This document shows positions 1 to 11,468 of a DNA stretch of 64,000 bases, in pieces (position 1 is the stretch's first letter; each line of letters starts with the position of its first letter). Source of the stretch: Megalonaias nervosa. Taxonomy: Eukaryota; Mollusca; Bivalvia; Unionida; Unionidae. The stretch is taken from the NCBI GenBank assembly GCA_016617855.1, contig JAECUM010004391.1, positions 1 to 64,000 of the forward strand. The letters run 5' to 3'. The notes beneath the pieces were generated by a model. It was not told the origin of the DNA and did not search any database. It saw only the letters and a list, made by a program, of their open reading frames with translations. The translations under genes and the position numbers were made by a program.

Positions 1-515
1 ATATTATCATGTGTTTGTCCGAAATTGCAGCTGCATTCTACTTTTAGATACAAGGTAGTGATTCGTGACATCACATAATGGCCACTGTTAAACAACTTAT
101 AGAGCCCGCAAACCCTGATAGTATATGCCCTTCACTTCAGGTGTAAATTTGTGTACCATATTAAAATGATTAATGCTCATGCGTGTGGTATGTTGATGAT
201 ATTAAATAGTACTTAAATTGGATTTCTTTTGTTTGTCTAATTGAAAAGGAAATATGGTGTCCATGACACTGATCTCGTGCTTTATTTTACCTGTTGCATA
301 TGAATTTGCAAAAATGCAAGCATCAGTGATCTCTTAACTTTATAAAGAATGTCAGGTTACATAATTAAAAATATTATTTTTATTTTTAAAGGCCAATATG
401 CCTGACCACATTTTTTTTCAGCAATAAACATGGGTATATGTATTTTTTCCCAAGCAATCAATTCACATTACTAGTAAATGGCATGGAATGTATTGCATAT
501 TATTTGAAAAGTTAA
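1..515. other. AT-rich non-coding stretch, nothing recognised
   Basis: I see no open frame, structured repeat or terminal inverted repeat here. Composition is AT-rich like the rest of the unique sequence in the window. Confidence 0.5.
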
Positions 516-535
516 CATTTTTTTAAAATTTAGGG

Positions 536-663
536 TTGAAACAAGATGCAAATCCACAATCACCAAAACCACCAAAAACAGTTAAGACAATAGCAACAAA
601 ATAGACCACCAAGATGGCAACACCGAAACAGACTAAGATGGTAACACCAAAAAAGTCCAAGGT
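536..663 (+). other. Possible exon-like segment rich in Lys, Pro and Thr
   Basis: A pyrimidine-containing tract ending in AG precedes the segment and an AAG|gtaaga donor-like site follows it. The frame beginning LKQDANPQSPKPP reads as a basic Pro/Thr/Lys-rich stretch, but a TAG interrupts it midway. About 440 bp downstream there is a strong acceptor-like T-run ending in gtgcag near 1103. The composition resembles basic tails of nucleolar proteins, but no domain is visible. It may be a pseudogene exon, a 3' UTR exon or chance. Confidence 0.2.
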
Positions 664-1376
664 AAGATAAAGATGCAGCAATTTCAGACTTTCTAAAAAC
701 TTTATACGCAACAAGCATTGTGTCATATCGTTATGGGTCGATTACAGAACAATGAAATAAAATAAGACAGTAATTCTGAATTATTTTAATAATATCTTTA
801 AAGGGGTGCATCAGGATCTTATAATTTTATTGACTGAATACATTAGTTTGAACTCGTAAGCCATTGAGCCACGAACAGAATATAATCCTGACTCTATTTG
901 TTATCAATAATTTAGAACGATGGTCCCAAATTCAAAGAACAGTTCGTTGTAGAAATATAGCTTTTTAAGGGTTAATACCTTGTTTTCAGAACTAAAGGAT
1001 TCCAAACATAATTTGCAAATTTAATGCTGCCAATAACAGTTATATGTGTACTATTTGTTTTATCACATTTTATATTTTCAAACAATATTTTTTTTTGTGC
1101 AGGACTGATCCAAAAGAAATGGCAGAGTATCAAAGAGGTGATGATAAACAAGAAAATCAGTGAAGTGCTAAAACCATCAAGAAACCAGGATATAAAAGGA
1201 TGGATTTTCAAAATTAAATGGACAATTTGGCACTTAAGGAACCTTATGGGCATTCTTGATATTTGGACATTTTTAAAATTTTATTTGTACGTGTTTAACA
1301 AATTAAAAATAAAATGTATTCTTATATTCTGCAATATTTGCTTCAATTCTTGGTCTGATGTTTTATGCCAGGAAGG

Positions 1377-1505
1377 TGTCCGAGGAATCCTTTGACGATA
1401 TGTCCTAGGAAACCTCGGACGATGTGTCCTAGGAAACCTCGGCCAATATGTCCAAGGAATTCTCAGACTGCTTGTAAACCTCAGACAATATGTCCGAGGA
1501 TTCCT
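1377..1505. repeat. 24-bp minisatellite with CCTCGGAC / GTCCGAGG motifs
   Basis: Units starting TGTCC(G/T)AGGA recur at 1377, 1401, 1425 and 1449, a strict 24-bp spacing, with a later unit at 1491. Because 24 is a multiple of three, both strands stay open as 8-residue repeats, so the apparent Pro/Arg-rich peptides here are by-products of the repeat. A related cluster with the same core words lies at 46505-46680, and both are preceded by ATGCCAGGAAGGT. Confidence 0.75.
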
Positions 1506-1571
1506 TGCCATAAAATGGTCAACACAAAATGCAACAGCATATGGGCAGCACTACATCTACGGTAACAGTTG

Positions 1572-1870
1572 TTAAGGTTGGTGTTCCACAAAGGTCAGTA
1601 CTGTTGCTTCTAATTTTATTAACTACCTCCCATATACTACTAGGAACTCCAATACAGATATTGCAGACAACACAATATTAAATGCTTCTGCTCCAACATT
1701 AAATACCATTCAAACCAAATTCAACAAAGATATGGAAATTATTGAACAATGGTGTAAGAATAACAAAATGCTTCTAAATCAAAGACTATGCGCAAGTTAA
1801 TAACCACAGATAAGATATTCGCTCACATCTACCAGGAGCATCTGGACTTGAATCTTAATGTAACTATTTG
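1572..1870 (+). pseudogene. LINE reverse transcriptase fragment
   Basis: The plus strand keeps recognisable pieces of the RT palm of a non-LTR retrotransposon. The segment GVPQRSVLLL corresponds to the usual GVPQGSxLGP motif. A degenerate active-site region reads DIADNTILN where YADDT is expected. It is followed by a segment ending EIIEQWCKNNKMLLNQ, which matches the conserved stretch after the active site in RTE/Jockey/CR1-type RTs. Stops and a changed catalytic pair show it is dead. No other part of that LINE is visible nearby. The RT assignment is fairly secure; the clade is not resolved. Confidence 0.7.
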
Positions 1871-2035
1871 AACCTGTGCATCTGGTTTTGCTTTTTCTGG
1901 TGTAAAAAATGACAAGAAGTTATGCAGAGGACAAACCAGGTGGCACACAAATTATCAGAAGACACTGGTGCTCATATTTCAATTCTACAGAGGCGTAGAA
2001 ATCCATAGTCCATATTGTCCGAGTTGGAAATGTGT

Positions 2036-2353
2036 GTGTGTGTGATTTAGATTTTTAATGTAACTTTAACAATTTTCAGTCATATCACTACGATGTCTGC
2101 AGTGTGGCAATTTATAGTGATGTCTAGCACTGGGGTATCATGCCGCAGACATGTAGCATGATGTCCCACCCAGTCACATTATCCTGACACCAGGCCGACC
2201 AGTCCTAACACTAACCTCTTAATGCTGAGCGCAAAGCGAGGCAGCTGTTAGTACCATTCTTTAAAGTCTTTGGGATGACTCGGCCGGGGTTTGAACCTGC
2301 GACCTCCTGCATCCAAGGCAGATGCTCTAACCACTAGGCCACCGGAACGGTCT
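2036..2353 (-). mobile_element. tRNA-derived SINE, family 1, copy 1
   Basis: The element is flanked by a perfect 15-bp target duplication GAGTTGGAAATGTGT (2021-2035 and 2354-2368). Read on the minus strand it starts with a tRNA-like head: an A-box-like TGGCCTAGTGG and a B-box-like GGTTCAAACCC. It ends in a (CA)n tail, seen as TG repeats on the plus strand. The body is nearly identical to copies at 11792-12115 and 63800-64000. Confidence 0.92.
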
Positions 2354-2524
2354 GAGTTGGAAATGTGTTCTTACAAACAAGCAACCTTTGCAAGGTTACC
2401 TGTCCATGGGCATGCGAACTGTAGTCTGTAAGTTGAATGTGCAGAAGTTCCCATTTTGTCTGAGCAATGTTTACACAATGACCGTTCATAGCTACCAGTG
2501 AGTACCATATGGGTGCATTGTTTA

Positions 2525-3434
2525 TTTACATACATGCCAACCACCCAACCCCCTTAGAGGTATAAGCGTAACTATTGCTATTGTAAGTGGCAAAAAAGCA
2601 TAATTTGGGCATAAATAGTATAATCTCTATATTATAGGCCTGAATTGTAGCATGTATGAATTAGATACATTTTTATTTCTAACCTGGTTCTGCAGCTGGC
2701 CAAATTTTTGCCACAAAGGGCAAAATCCATAAGGATTAGAACCAGAATACAAACACAAAATACACTGAAAATTTATTTATATTCAGCACTCATTAAATAT
2801 TCTACATGTGTAAATTTCACTGAATGATTGTGAACTGGACATCTGTAATGAGGTCAGGTGCTAAGATTGCTGTATTACTTCATTCTCGTATATTTCTTTT
2901 AAACTTTGTAAAGTGCTGTTGGTTTGTTGTTTTTTTTGATCTGCATGTTCTGAAGTTTGAAAAGATCTTCCTGCTCTAACATTTTCCATCGTATAACATC
3001 CACAACTCACACAGTAAAATGCTTCACTTAACACCTGGTGCCATTTTCTTTAGAAGTATAGACCGATTCAAAACTTCTCGAGCTTATCAATAAAATGAAT
3101 GTGCGAGGCAAAGTTCACATTTGAAGAAACCCGTTTGTTTTCTTAGAAATGAATCATATACAGTTGCTATAAATAGCAAATAAGGAAAGTACTTTCATGC
3201 TATTCTCCCGCAGAAGTCACCTTTTCAAGAATATTCTCAAATTTATATCAGTGGAATTAAAGAGATGATAATAAAAATGATAAAAACAACTTTTATTGCT
3301 TTATTTTTATTTAATTTTTTTAATGTATCAAAAAGGCATAACCATTATACAGTCTAGAGTAATGTGTAATTTGGTGAAAAAAAGCATGACGATTATGCCA
3401 AAAGCATAATTGTAGGCATGAATGTATTTACGTG
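2525..3434. mobile_element. Possible foldback element
   Basis: The left end reads TTTACATACATGCC and the right end, reverse-complemented, reads GTAAATACATTCATGCC. Both flanks also contain a repeated word built on AAAAGCATAATT. No coding region or clear target duplication is seen, so the borders are approximate. Confidence 0.35.
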
Positions 3435-3543
3435 CTGAAATTTATCGATTAGGACTGAAACCAGCTGTAGCTTCTATGGATACAACCAATGCAAGCAATC
3501 AGTTCTAGTTAGGCAACATCTTTTGATGGTTACATCAGATTGA

Positions 3544-3830
3544 ATTTCATTGGCTGGAAGACAGGGATTCCCAGAGGAATCTGTTGTTGAACCAATCGCT
3601 GGACTCCTTGAAACTATTATGCATGACTAGGATGAATTTTCCCTGGAATGTATGTGGATGGATCATTTTCTTATAAAGCTAGGACTGAATGGCTATGACA
3701 CTGATGGCTATGCAAGCAATCATCCAATGTGGAAACTGTACAAGAGACACTGTCCACATGCATCCTGAAGAAAATGTGTGTATGGATACTTGTGTCATTT
3801 TTGTGCAAAAAATGCCAATAGTATCCTACT
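3544..3830 (+). pseudogene. Unidentified coding relic with a Cys/His-rich end
   Basis: One plus-strand frame stays protein-like for about 95 codons with two stops. It opens with AGRQGFPEESVVEPIAGLLE, continues with a Trp/Met/Asp-rich piece (ECMWMDHFL), then NHPMWKLYKRHCP. It finishes with a cluster of cysteines and histidines (RHCPHAS, a stop, then RKC and LCHFC) that could be a decayed zinc-binding module. I do not recognise the family. The mixed composition is unlike the surrounding AT-rich DNA, so a transposon or host pseudogene is more likely than chance. Confidence 0.4.
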
Positions 3831-5140
3831 TCAAATATTTACTGCAAGTAGCCTATGATGTTTTGTCAATTTTATCCAAACCAGAGTGTGTTTTTTCATT
3901 CTTTCATGAAGGTCAGGTTCAAATATTAAGGTTACAATTACTTTAAGTGTGCTCTTTGTAACTCTGAATCTGATGGAAGTAGTGGTGTGAACACTGGTAA
4001 ATTTTTACACATACATTAAGACATGGGCCGGTGTCAAGTTTGAAGGCAAAAGGTGGTCATTACAGTATTTTATTTGTTTGAAACTTTAACTTGCAAACTT
4101 TTGAATGCTGTAACAGATATAAAACCTGGTCTAGTAATACAACATGACTTGATGTAGTCACTTTGAACTTTCATGGACCTATCTGTCAGGGCAGGTCTCA
4201 GGACAATACAACCTTTGGGTGACCAAACTGTCACACAGAGGCTATTGTTTAAGATCATGGAATAAAATGTTTCTCCCTTTAAAATCATAGCTTGAGGGTG
4301 TATCAGTTGTACCTATCATGTGTATTAATAGCATGGTCCTGTTAGCAAGATCAAACTCATATGTAAAGCTTATTCACTTTTTATTTAGGACTTAAAACTC
4401 AAAAGTCACTGAAGGTCGATTAATTAAATTTACGTATAACTCATACTTCTGAATACATCATTTATTTTTCTTGTTATTTTCATCAGTTCGGATCACAGAT
4501 CAACATTATCTATTTTTGTGTCGAGGTTCTAGCTCTGTAATTCTCAAGGATAGTGAAGAGAAACTGTTCATTCATCCATCATGACCTAAGCTCAGGTCAC
4601 ATACCAGTAGCATATTTCATGATCCAATTTTAAAAGTCAGTGTTATTTCACATGACTGGGCTGTAGTTCTGAAGCTGTTTAAGTAATGAAAATAAAATAT
4701 TTTGGATGGTACATCTTGTACCACTTAACAAGATCCTTCTGCCAAGTTAAGGAAACAGTCATCTCAATGCTACTTACTTCTGATGACATGGCTGTTACTT
4801 TAAGTCATTAAAAATAATATTATGCCAATATGCATATATTTACTACCAAGTCTCAACTAAAACCCCATATTTAGCAAGATGAAACTCAATATGTTCATAT
4901 CCATGTTGATCAGACAGTGTTTCATATACCACTTTCATTCTATTGAAATGTTAAGGTATTCAATTTTTTGTCCAGACTGTAGCTCTGGAGCTGTTTAAAA
5001 TATTAGGAAGAATGTATGTACATCCACTCCTCAAAACCGAACACTGCACTGTTGGGATGCTATTTTTTTTCTTCTGGTTTCGAGAAGTTTCCAGTTGACT
5101 GAGGCTTTTGCAGGTTTGAAATATCTCTTTCTGAGTACGT
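3831..5140. other. Diverged, repeat-like non-coding DNA
   Basis: Loosely recurring words (variants of CTGTAGCTCTGGAGCTGTTTAA near 4510, 4660 and 4980) suggest an old long-period tandem or dispersed repeat. No gene is visible. Confidence 0.4.
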
Positions 5141-5203
5141 GAGAGAGAGAGAGAGACAGAGAGAGAGAGAGACAGAGAGAGAGACAGAGAGAGAGAGAGA
5201 GAG
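5141..5203. repeat. (GA)n microsatellite
   Basis: An imperfect GA dinucleotide run with interspersed CA steps. The Leu/Ser-rich open frame across it is an artefact of the repeat. Confidence 0.9.
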
Positions 5204-5833
5204 TTACAAAAGCATCTATGTCTCTGTGTTTGTAGAAGTGCACAATTTTAAGAAATTCAATCTTACGATGCTTAGCTGGTCATTCTGACACTCTGACAAG
5301 TGAGTAAAGACAAACAATTGTCACAGCTACTTAAATACATGTAATAATTTTTCTCTACTGAAAATCATTTGGGTGAATCTGACATTTGGAATACTGCATT
5401 GTTGGTCTCCATTGGCGAAGCATCAAAGCGAAGCCACATGGCTGGATAGTAAAGCACTGATATTTAACTTAAAGAAACCAAGCAAGCAAATAATGTTCTC
5501 CTGATCTTGTATCCAAATGAATAGCATCAATCTTAATTAGATAATTAGCAGATAAACATAGACTTTCTCAACTGGCATACCTATAAACATTTAGTTACTA
5601 ATACATGTAATTAGCCTTAAAAGGAGACTATTTTGTATGGTGCAAGACTTCAGGTTAGCCTATTGTCACCCCTAATCTGTGTTGGAGCATGGACAAGTGT
5701 TGTTTTAACCATGCATGCCCTTTGGGTAGTTTCCAGGTCTTTGTCTCACAGATCAGACCTACTACAGCACCTGTTAATCATAACTAATCTGTTCCTGCAT
5801 GTGTCTGGGAATTAAGTAGCTAAAATATATACT

Positions 5834-7669
5834 TGTTAAACTCCTGTTGGACAAGTGAGGTTAATAGTAAATATATCTGAAAATGGCGAGGACCAAGCAG
5901 ACTTTTAATGGACCAAGCAATTTTTAGAGGCTAAAGCCAATTGCAAGTGCAATGGGATGTTGACAATCACGATTTGAAAAAATCACTATAACCAGAACAA
6001 ATACTGACAAGAAACAAATACAAAAAAACAGGACTGTGAAGATGAGCTTAGAAGAAAACAACTCACAAGAGCGAGCAGCACGTGCAGTACAAAATGCCAA
6101 AAGTTTGAAAAAATGGAGGCTAGAAAATTTTTTCCAAATAAGAAGAGTAGAGAGAACGGAAGGATCCTTTTTAGAATGTATACACCATGAAGGGACTCAG
6201 TTCCTAGATATGTCCAAAATACCCAGAGAGCAAGTACCAAGCACAGCAGAGGTCATGATTGCAATAAAGATTCTCTATCCAGACCAGGTAAAAAGAATAT
6301 ACTCGATAAACAGGGAAGGCTATAAAGGATACATGTTAAGATCAAGAGATAAGGAACCAGTACTACCCTTGGGAGAAATGACAATTAAAGAGAGACCTGT
6401 TACAGTAAGGAAACCACCACCAATCCTGAAGAAAATAAAAAAACAAACGGGAGAGTTATATTTGAGTGATATCCCTCTAGAGATACCCCTGGAAGCAACA
6501 AAGGAAAGATTCGAAGAGAAGTACAATATAAAGGTCATATCGGCCAGATTGGATACCATTCCCTTGACATCTATCTACAACGGGAATAGGATATTTGAAA
6601 TAGAAAAAAGCCAGTTAAGAGACGTAAAAAGAGCTTTCTATTTATTCGGGTTTCTGACGAAAACATGGTACAAGGGCTGTATTTATCACAGAAAATGCAA
6701 TAGATGTGGTCTAACGGGGCACACACCACATAAATGTCCAGGGAACTTGGACCAGCAACACCAGCAAGGAAAAAACCAACAGGATAAAACAGACTCAAGA
6801 ACCGAAGTGGAAACAACAAAACAGCAAATAAGGCCCAAGACGCAGCATATAGAAAGCCAACAACTACCCAAGTTACCAGAGAAAACATCTACACAACAAC
6901 AGCAACAACAATTAAGGCAGCCTAAACAACAAGATCCCCAAGATATCCAGCAGAGCAAGGAAGTACAACAGAAACAACAATCACAAACTTCTAAACAAAA
7001 GTCCACAGAAACACTGAAGACAGGCAATAAAACGAAACAAAATTCACAAACACAGCCGGGATCTAGCCAGGAAATAGACGCTAAAGGGAACAAACAACAG
7101 AATACTCAAATAAAAAGTCCAAAAAAACAACAGACAAATATACAAGCAACCCAAATAATGGAAACATCAGGAAAAAGTCCACAAAGTCATGAAATCAACA
7201 AACAGGCTTTGACATTGGCAACATTAGGATCACAAACAGGGACCGACACAGAGACAGAAAAAGAAAAAGAAATTAAGAGAGAAAAAAGGAGAGCGAAAAG
7301 AAGGAGGAAACTAGAAGCGGAAAAACAATGCAGGAAAGAAATGGAAGATTACTTTATAAAGGAGGATGAAATTATTGATGAGGAATGGAATCTGGAAAAA
7401 CTGCGAGAAATGGAGGACTACTTTAATCAAGAAGAAAAAGATTGAAAAAAAAAAAAAATATATATATATACACATACAAAACAGACAAACACTACAAAAT
7501 AGAAGTACATAAAAATTCGATAACAAATAAAACTTCAGACAAACTGTACTATAAGAAAAAAAAAACAATACAATATAGCACAATTTGACATGTAGGGCAG
7601 GAGGGCCTCCCTAAATGGTCTGCAAAGATCAAACAGGGAGAGCACCCTCCAAAAAAAAAAAAAAAAATA
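5834..7669 (+). mobile_element. ORF1-only (half-LINE-like) retroposed element
   Basis: The unit consists of a leader, one long intact ORF (6042-7445), a roughly 190-bp A-rich 3' region with a GGAGGG/CCCTCC stem-forming segment, and a terminal poly-A run near 7650-7667. A short word ATATACTT occurs just before the unit (about 5826) and just after the poly-A, a possible target duplication. The plus strand is A-rich, as LINE coding strands usually are. No reverse transcriptase or endonuclease frame exists between ORF1 and the tail, so the copy lacks ORF2. The left border is uncertain. Confidence 0.55.
6042..7445 (+). CDS. Intact ORF1/Gag-like RNA-binding protein with CCHC knuckle (467 aa)
   Basis: This is the only long uninterrupted frame in the window. 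I place the start at ATG 6042; the frame opens six bases earlier at a GTG. The N-terminal half contains a predicted RRM-like stretch at about residues 140-195 (GELYLSDIPLEIPLEATKER is its first part). A CCHC zinc knuckle CNRCGLTGHTPHKC (C-x2-C-x4-H-x4-C) lies at about residues 220-233. It is followed by about 160 residues very rich in Gln, Ser, Thr and Lys, then a Lys/Arg/Glu-rich, probably coiled-coil tail with two copies of MEDYF. This layout fits a nucleic-acid-binding ORF1 of a non-LTR retrotransposon that coats its RNA. Family identity is inferred from domain order and the poly-A context; a domesticated gene is the main alternative. Confidence 0.7.
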   Translation: MSLEENNSQERAARAVQNAKSLKKWRLENFFQIRRVERTEGSFLECIHHEGTQFLDMSKIPREQVPSTAEVMIAIKILYPDQVKRIYSINREGYKGYMLRSRDKEPVLPLGEMTIKERPVTVRKPPPILKKIKKQTGELYLSDIPLEIPLEATKERFEEKYNIKVISARLDTIPLTSIYNGNRIFEIEKSQLRDVKRAFYLFGFLTKTWYKGCIYHRKCNRCGLTGHTPHKCPGNLDQQHQQGKNQQDKTDSRTEVETTKQQIRPKTQHIESQQLPKLPEKTSTQQQQQQLRQPKQQDPQDIQQSKEVQQKQQSQTSKQKSTETLKTGNKTKQNSQTQPGSSQEIDAKGNKQQNTQIKSPKKQQTNIQATQIMETSGKSPQSHEINKQALTLATLGSQTGTDTETEKEKEIKREKRRAKRRRKLEAEKQCRKEMEDYFIKEDEIIDEEWNLEKLREMEDYFNQEEKD

Positions 7670-7689
7670 TACTTCCAAGTTTCAACTGT

Positions 7690-7886
7690 GTTTTGGCTTT
7701 ATGGGGTATTTTTAAGTGTAAAATTGAAATTTGGGATTGAAAACTGATTCAGTGTTTAGAGTTGAGGGATTCATGTTTACTGGGGGAAAAATGATATTAA
7801 AGAAGGAAAATTTTGGGACTAAAAAACAAATTTGGTCTTGAGGAGATTCCAGTATCCTGAGGGTTTCGTTTTGAGGAGTTTCACTG
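7690..7886. mobile_element. Truncated pogo/Tigger-like DNA element, right end
   Basis: The segment ends GAGGAGTTTCACTG followed by TA; reverse-complemented this gives CAGTGAAACTCCTC next to TA, typical of pogo-like termini. The inner sequence is runs of AAATTTTGGG-like words. No matching left end is found, so it is a fragment. Confidence 0.5.
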
Positions 7887-8351
7887 TATATGATACAGAG
7901 AGTGTGTTGCATATCAATACAAACCATTTCTCAAAGTCAATACCATATCCATCCTTTTTCTGTTAACATTTGCTTGTCCAGCCCATAATTTTGTGACAGA
8001 TGGAGAGATTTTATGAATTTCTGCCCACCGGTATGTATATATCATGACTAGACAGTGTGTCCATATACAGGCAACCCTGTCAAAGGGTTAAGTTCACTGT
8101 AAGGCATAGAAAAATATTAAGTTTCAAATTTTGTTTAAAATACATTTTCTGGAGCATAACTACTGAAGACATTTTAATGAAACCTGAACCAGTCATATAT
8201 CATAATTAGAGACACCACAGCCATGACTTCAGTCTTAAGGTTAGGTTAAGGTCACAGCCACAGAATATATATATAAATCAGTGACCAGTATCCATGTGCT
8301 GGAATAACATTTGAACCAATGAAAATATTTTCATGCAACTTTTGCCTGCTA

Positions 8352-8606
8352 ATTGTGTGGACTTAATAGTGTCTTATCTATTCATAATCTTACCATCTGC
8401 CTCACCTCTGTCTGAGTGAGTTCGAGTCTCAGGCTTGGCTAACATGGGTATGTGAGAAAGCCTGCCAGTAGTTTCTCATGGGTTAGTGGTTCTTCCTTGG
8501 GTTTTCCAGGGTTCTTCCCCCACCAATTATACTGACCGCCATGTATAGCGTATCTTGTGCTGAAAAATGGCGTTAAAGCCTACAACAACAACAAAACAAC
8601 AACAAC
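8352..8606 (+). mobile_element. tRNA-derived SINE, family 2, copy a
   Basis: It has a B-box-like GAGTTCGAGTCTC and a body with ATGGGTATGTGAGAAAGC, CCAGGGTTCTTCCCCCACC and GCCATGTATAGC. The 3' end is TGCTGAAAAATGGCG followed by an (ACA)n tail. The same order of words occurs at 31767, 43453, 49780 and, on the minus strand, in the split copy at 36474-38577. The 5' head is diverged. Confidence 0.8.
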
Positions 8607-9884
8607 TTACTATCTGCCCATAGGAAAAGGTAAAAAATCCTTATCTAGGATGTCACTTTTGAATCACTTAATGTATTTGGATGAAATTTTATCTAGTTCT
8701 ACACCTTATCATGCCGCTGGCACTACTGTAGCTCTAAGGTCATAGCACTTGGAAGGGACAAGATGGGCATATAATGTGCTATGTGGTACCCTAGTTACTT
8801 AAAGCCTGGAGGTTGCATGATATATCTCTGTGTTGGTGCCATCTTCAAAAGTACAATTGCACCATCAATCCATGTGACACTGATGTAAAATTTTGGGTAC
8901 TGTGAGCATGTGCATCTTAGCCACCTTTGCAGTGGAATTTTCATCAGTTTTCTATGCATGCAGCCATAGTGATATGGAGTTAATAATGCATAAAAGAGAA
9001 GAGCACGCAAACATGCTACTCTTCTGAAGATTTCTTTTTGAAGGTAACTATCCTAAGTGCAATATGGCACAACTTTTCATTCCAAAGAACTCCTCATATG
9101 AACATATTTGTGAAAAAGGCTAAGAATTTGAGAAGCATTTCAACTGCTAAAAGCCTGATAGAAAGTGAAACATGGCATGTACAATATCATATATTATTCA
9201 TTTATAATCTGTCCTGCATGAAGTGACAGAAACTTTCCAAGAGTTTTATATTTTATTGACAACTATAAACTGTCTGCTAAGGGACAAGTCATTTATTTTG
9301 GTAGATGGGGATGGGGGGCACATTGGATTTTCTTTCAAACCAGACCTTTTTCTAATACCTCAGTAGAGAGTCTTTCATTATTACAAACTAATGTGAAAGC
9401 ATTAACATCCACTCATGCCATTCATGTCTTAGATTACAATTTTGATTTGTCACAAAACCAATGTTGACAAACTCTAGCCCTATGCACAACAAAGTTTTTC
9501 CAGCTGTAAACACAATTTTCAACCTGTTTAGACCTAACATAAGCTTAATGTCAACATTTTTGGACAATTTCTAATCTAAATGAAAAAAATACCAAAGCAA
9601 AGTAAAAATTTTTAAATTTATGCAGTAACACTTAACACTGAGGTTAATCTTAGGACAGGGTGTAGCTTAACGGCTAATGCCATAATGTACAACGCCCAAC
9701 TTTATGGAAAATGCCATAACATAATATGCAGAATATCGGACAGGCAGATAATAGAAATCAAAGTACTAAGAATATTGATGGCTGGTAGTAGGGTTCATGT
9801 TATTTAAATTGTAACAATTATGTTCCTTTCCTACGATCACAAATAAAATATGAATATCCCAAAATATTAATATCCCTAAAAATA
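8607..9884. other. Non-coding stretch, one weak exon-like segment
   Basis: A strong acceptor-like CCACCTTTGCAG ends at about 8930. It is followed by a frame reading SSVFYACSHSDMELIMHKRE that stops before an AAG|gtaact donor-like site at about 9042. With a stop inside and no recognisable domain, I do not call it a gene. Nothing else is visible. Confidence 0.3.
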
Positions 9885-10080
9885 CAGTGAAATCTCTCAT
9901 TACCAAAAAATCACTAAAACCAAGTTATTTTTCTGGTCCAGTATTATTCCTTCTTTAATTTCATTAAAAAAAATTATTTATTAAACCAAAACCTTCTCCT
10001 GTTAAAACTGAAACAAAGTTTAGTTCCCTGATTTCATTTTTATACTGAAATGAACCGCACAAATCAAAACTTACTCACTG
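9885..10080. mobile_element. Pogo/Tigger-like DNA element, left-end fragment
   Basis: TA followed by CAGTGAAATCTCTCATTACC resembles the left terminus of pogo-like elements. The following sequence (CACTAAAACCAAG, AAACCAAAACC) is typical filler of such MITEs. No right end was found. Confidence 0.45.
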
Positions 10081-10568
10081 CCAGGTAGCTACCAGATATC
10101 AGTTATGAGGTAGGCCAATAGCAAAAAAAAAAAAGGCCTAAGGTTACACTTGAAGAAAAACAAAGGTGGAAACACACAATGACATAGATTACAAGCAGTG
10201 TAAACAACAGGCTAATCAGTAACAACTACAGGTCACTGAAGTGATCTCTGTCGAAGTTAATTGCTAGTAACATAGTGCCAGTTGTTGTGCAAAACAAGGG
10301 AGGTTATGTTTATCTGCTGATTATTTGTCCAATAATATACACCTAAATAATCCTCAATAAACTGGCTTTCCAACTTAGAAAAGGCTTGCAATATTACTTT
10401 TGACATATTTAATGACAAAGACCAACAAAGGAACAATTTTGTAACAATGATTTAATATTTACTGACAATTAACATATTATCAGATGATGAAAATTTACAT
10501 ACAAGAAAAACTACCAAATTAAAGATAATACTTATAGTATAAATGTTAACAGAAACAAAATCAACATA

Positions 10569-11468
10569 CAGTAAAACCTGTCTTGAAAGGCAACCACTTC
10601 TGCCAACGAAAAGTGGTCTCCCAACACACAGGTGGTCTATCATAATAGGTTTGTGCACATACCAGTTTCTGATGTCGAAATTCAACACTGTTTAACATGG
10701 AAAATACCCACAATCACTGTATAGGTCAACATGTTGACACATTTAAGTTGGACTGACAGTGAGACTTGAGTAAGGCAAGAGTAAGACCAGTACAATCGAG
10801 ATGTAAAACACTTTTACATTGATTCACATGATACGCCTTTATCTAAACAATGCCTTGCTCATCAAATAAGTGTTTAATTTGCATACTTGGAGTGATCATT
10901 GCCAATACATTCCAGAGGCTGATTAAGGCAGGGCAAAACCATTGTTTGGTTAGGAAACACCTCGCCCATGACCACTGAAGGCAGGTGATGGTTAAATACA
11001 TGACATTTATACAGGAAATTTGCCAGAAGATAAATCAGAATGGCCACTATGACCAGGTGACTTCATATATCAATGGCTATTCCATTTGAAGGTGGAATAG
11101 TTATTCTCAATGGGTATTCATATGACTTTGAAACCAGTGACAGCAAATGACATGTACTTTAGTCCGGTTTCCATTCTATAAAGAATGACACCAACTGTAT
11201 AACTGTAAAATTTAGGAAACTGGATGCCAGCCTCATTTTTTTAGAATAGTCTTTACATTTTAGGCAGTCATGGTCACAAAGGGTTAAATATAGGTCAATG
11301 GTGTCTGTCTGTTTTGTGATGCAGTCATTCAAAGCAGTGTTGAAATTGTGGTTGCTGGTTGCATTCTGCAGATAGTCACTCAGGACAATGTATTTATATT
11401 ATGAAACTGATCTGTGAATTATGATTGTGGTCATAAATGACAGGGGTCACTCAGAACAGGTTTATCTG
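10569..11468. mobile_element. Complete 900-bp pogo/Tigger-like non-autonomous element
   Basis: The left end is TA|CAGTAAAACCTGTC and the right end, reverse-complemented, is TA|CAGATAAACCTGTTC, giving terminal inverted repeats and a TA target duplication. The ends and subterminal parts (GGTGGTC...CATAATAGG; GATTGTGGTCATAAATGACAGG) match the element at 18737-20396 and the fragment ending at 22631. No transposase frame is present. Many sites that are CG in the 18737 copy are TG/CA here, so this copy looks older. Confidence 0.88.

Noticed and set aside
536..1310. Nucleoplasmin/nucleophosmin-like gene
   Set aside because: The Lys/Pro/Thr-rich segment and the downstream exon-like piece suggested it, but stops occur and the C-terminal motif can only be read by switching frames.
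5031..5243. Leu/Ser-repeat protein over the (GA)n run
   Set aside because: Simple-repeat artefact, like the Val/Cys and Thr/His frames over (GT)n at 36.6 kb and the Ile/Tyr frame at 44.6 kb.
6571..7093. Cys- and Phe-rich minus-strand frames opposite ORF1
   Set aside because: They are shadows of the Gln/Lys-rich plus-strand gene: CAA codons read as TTG and ACA as TGT on the other strand.
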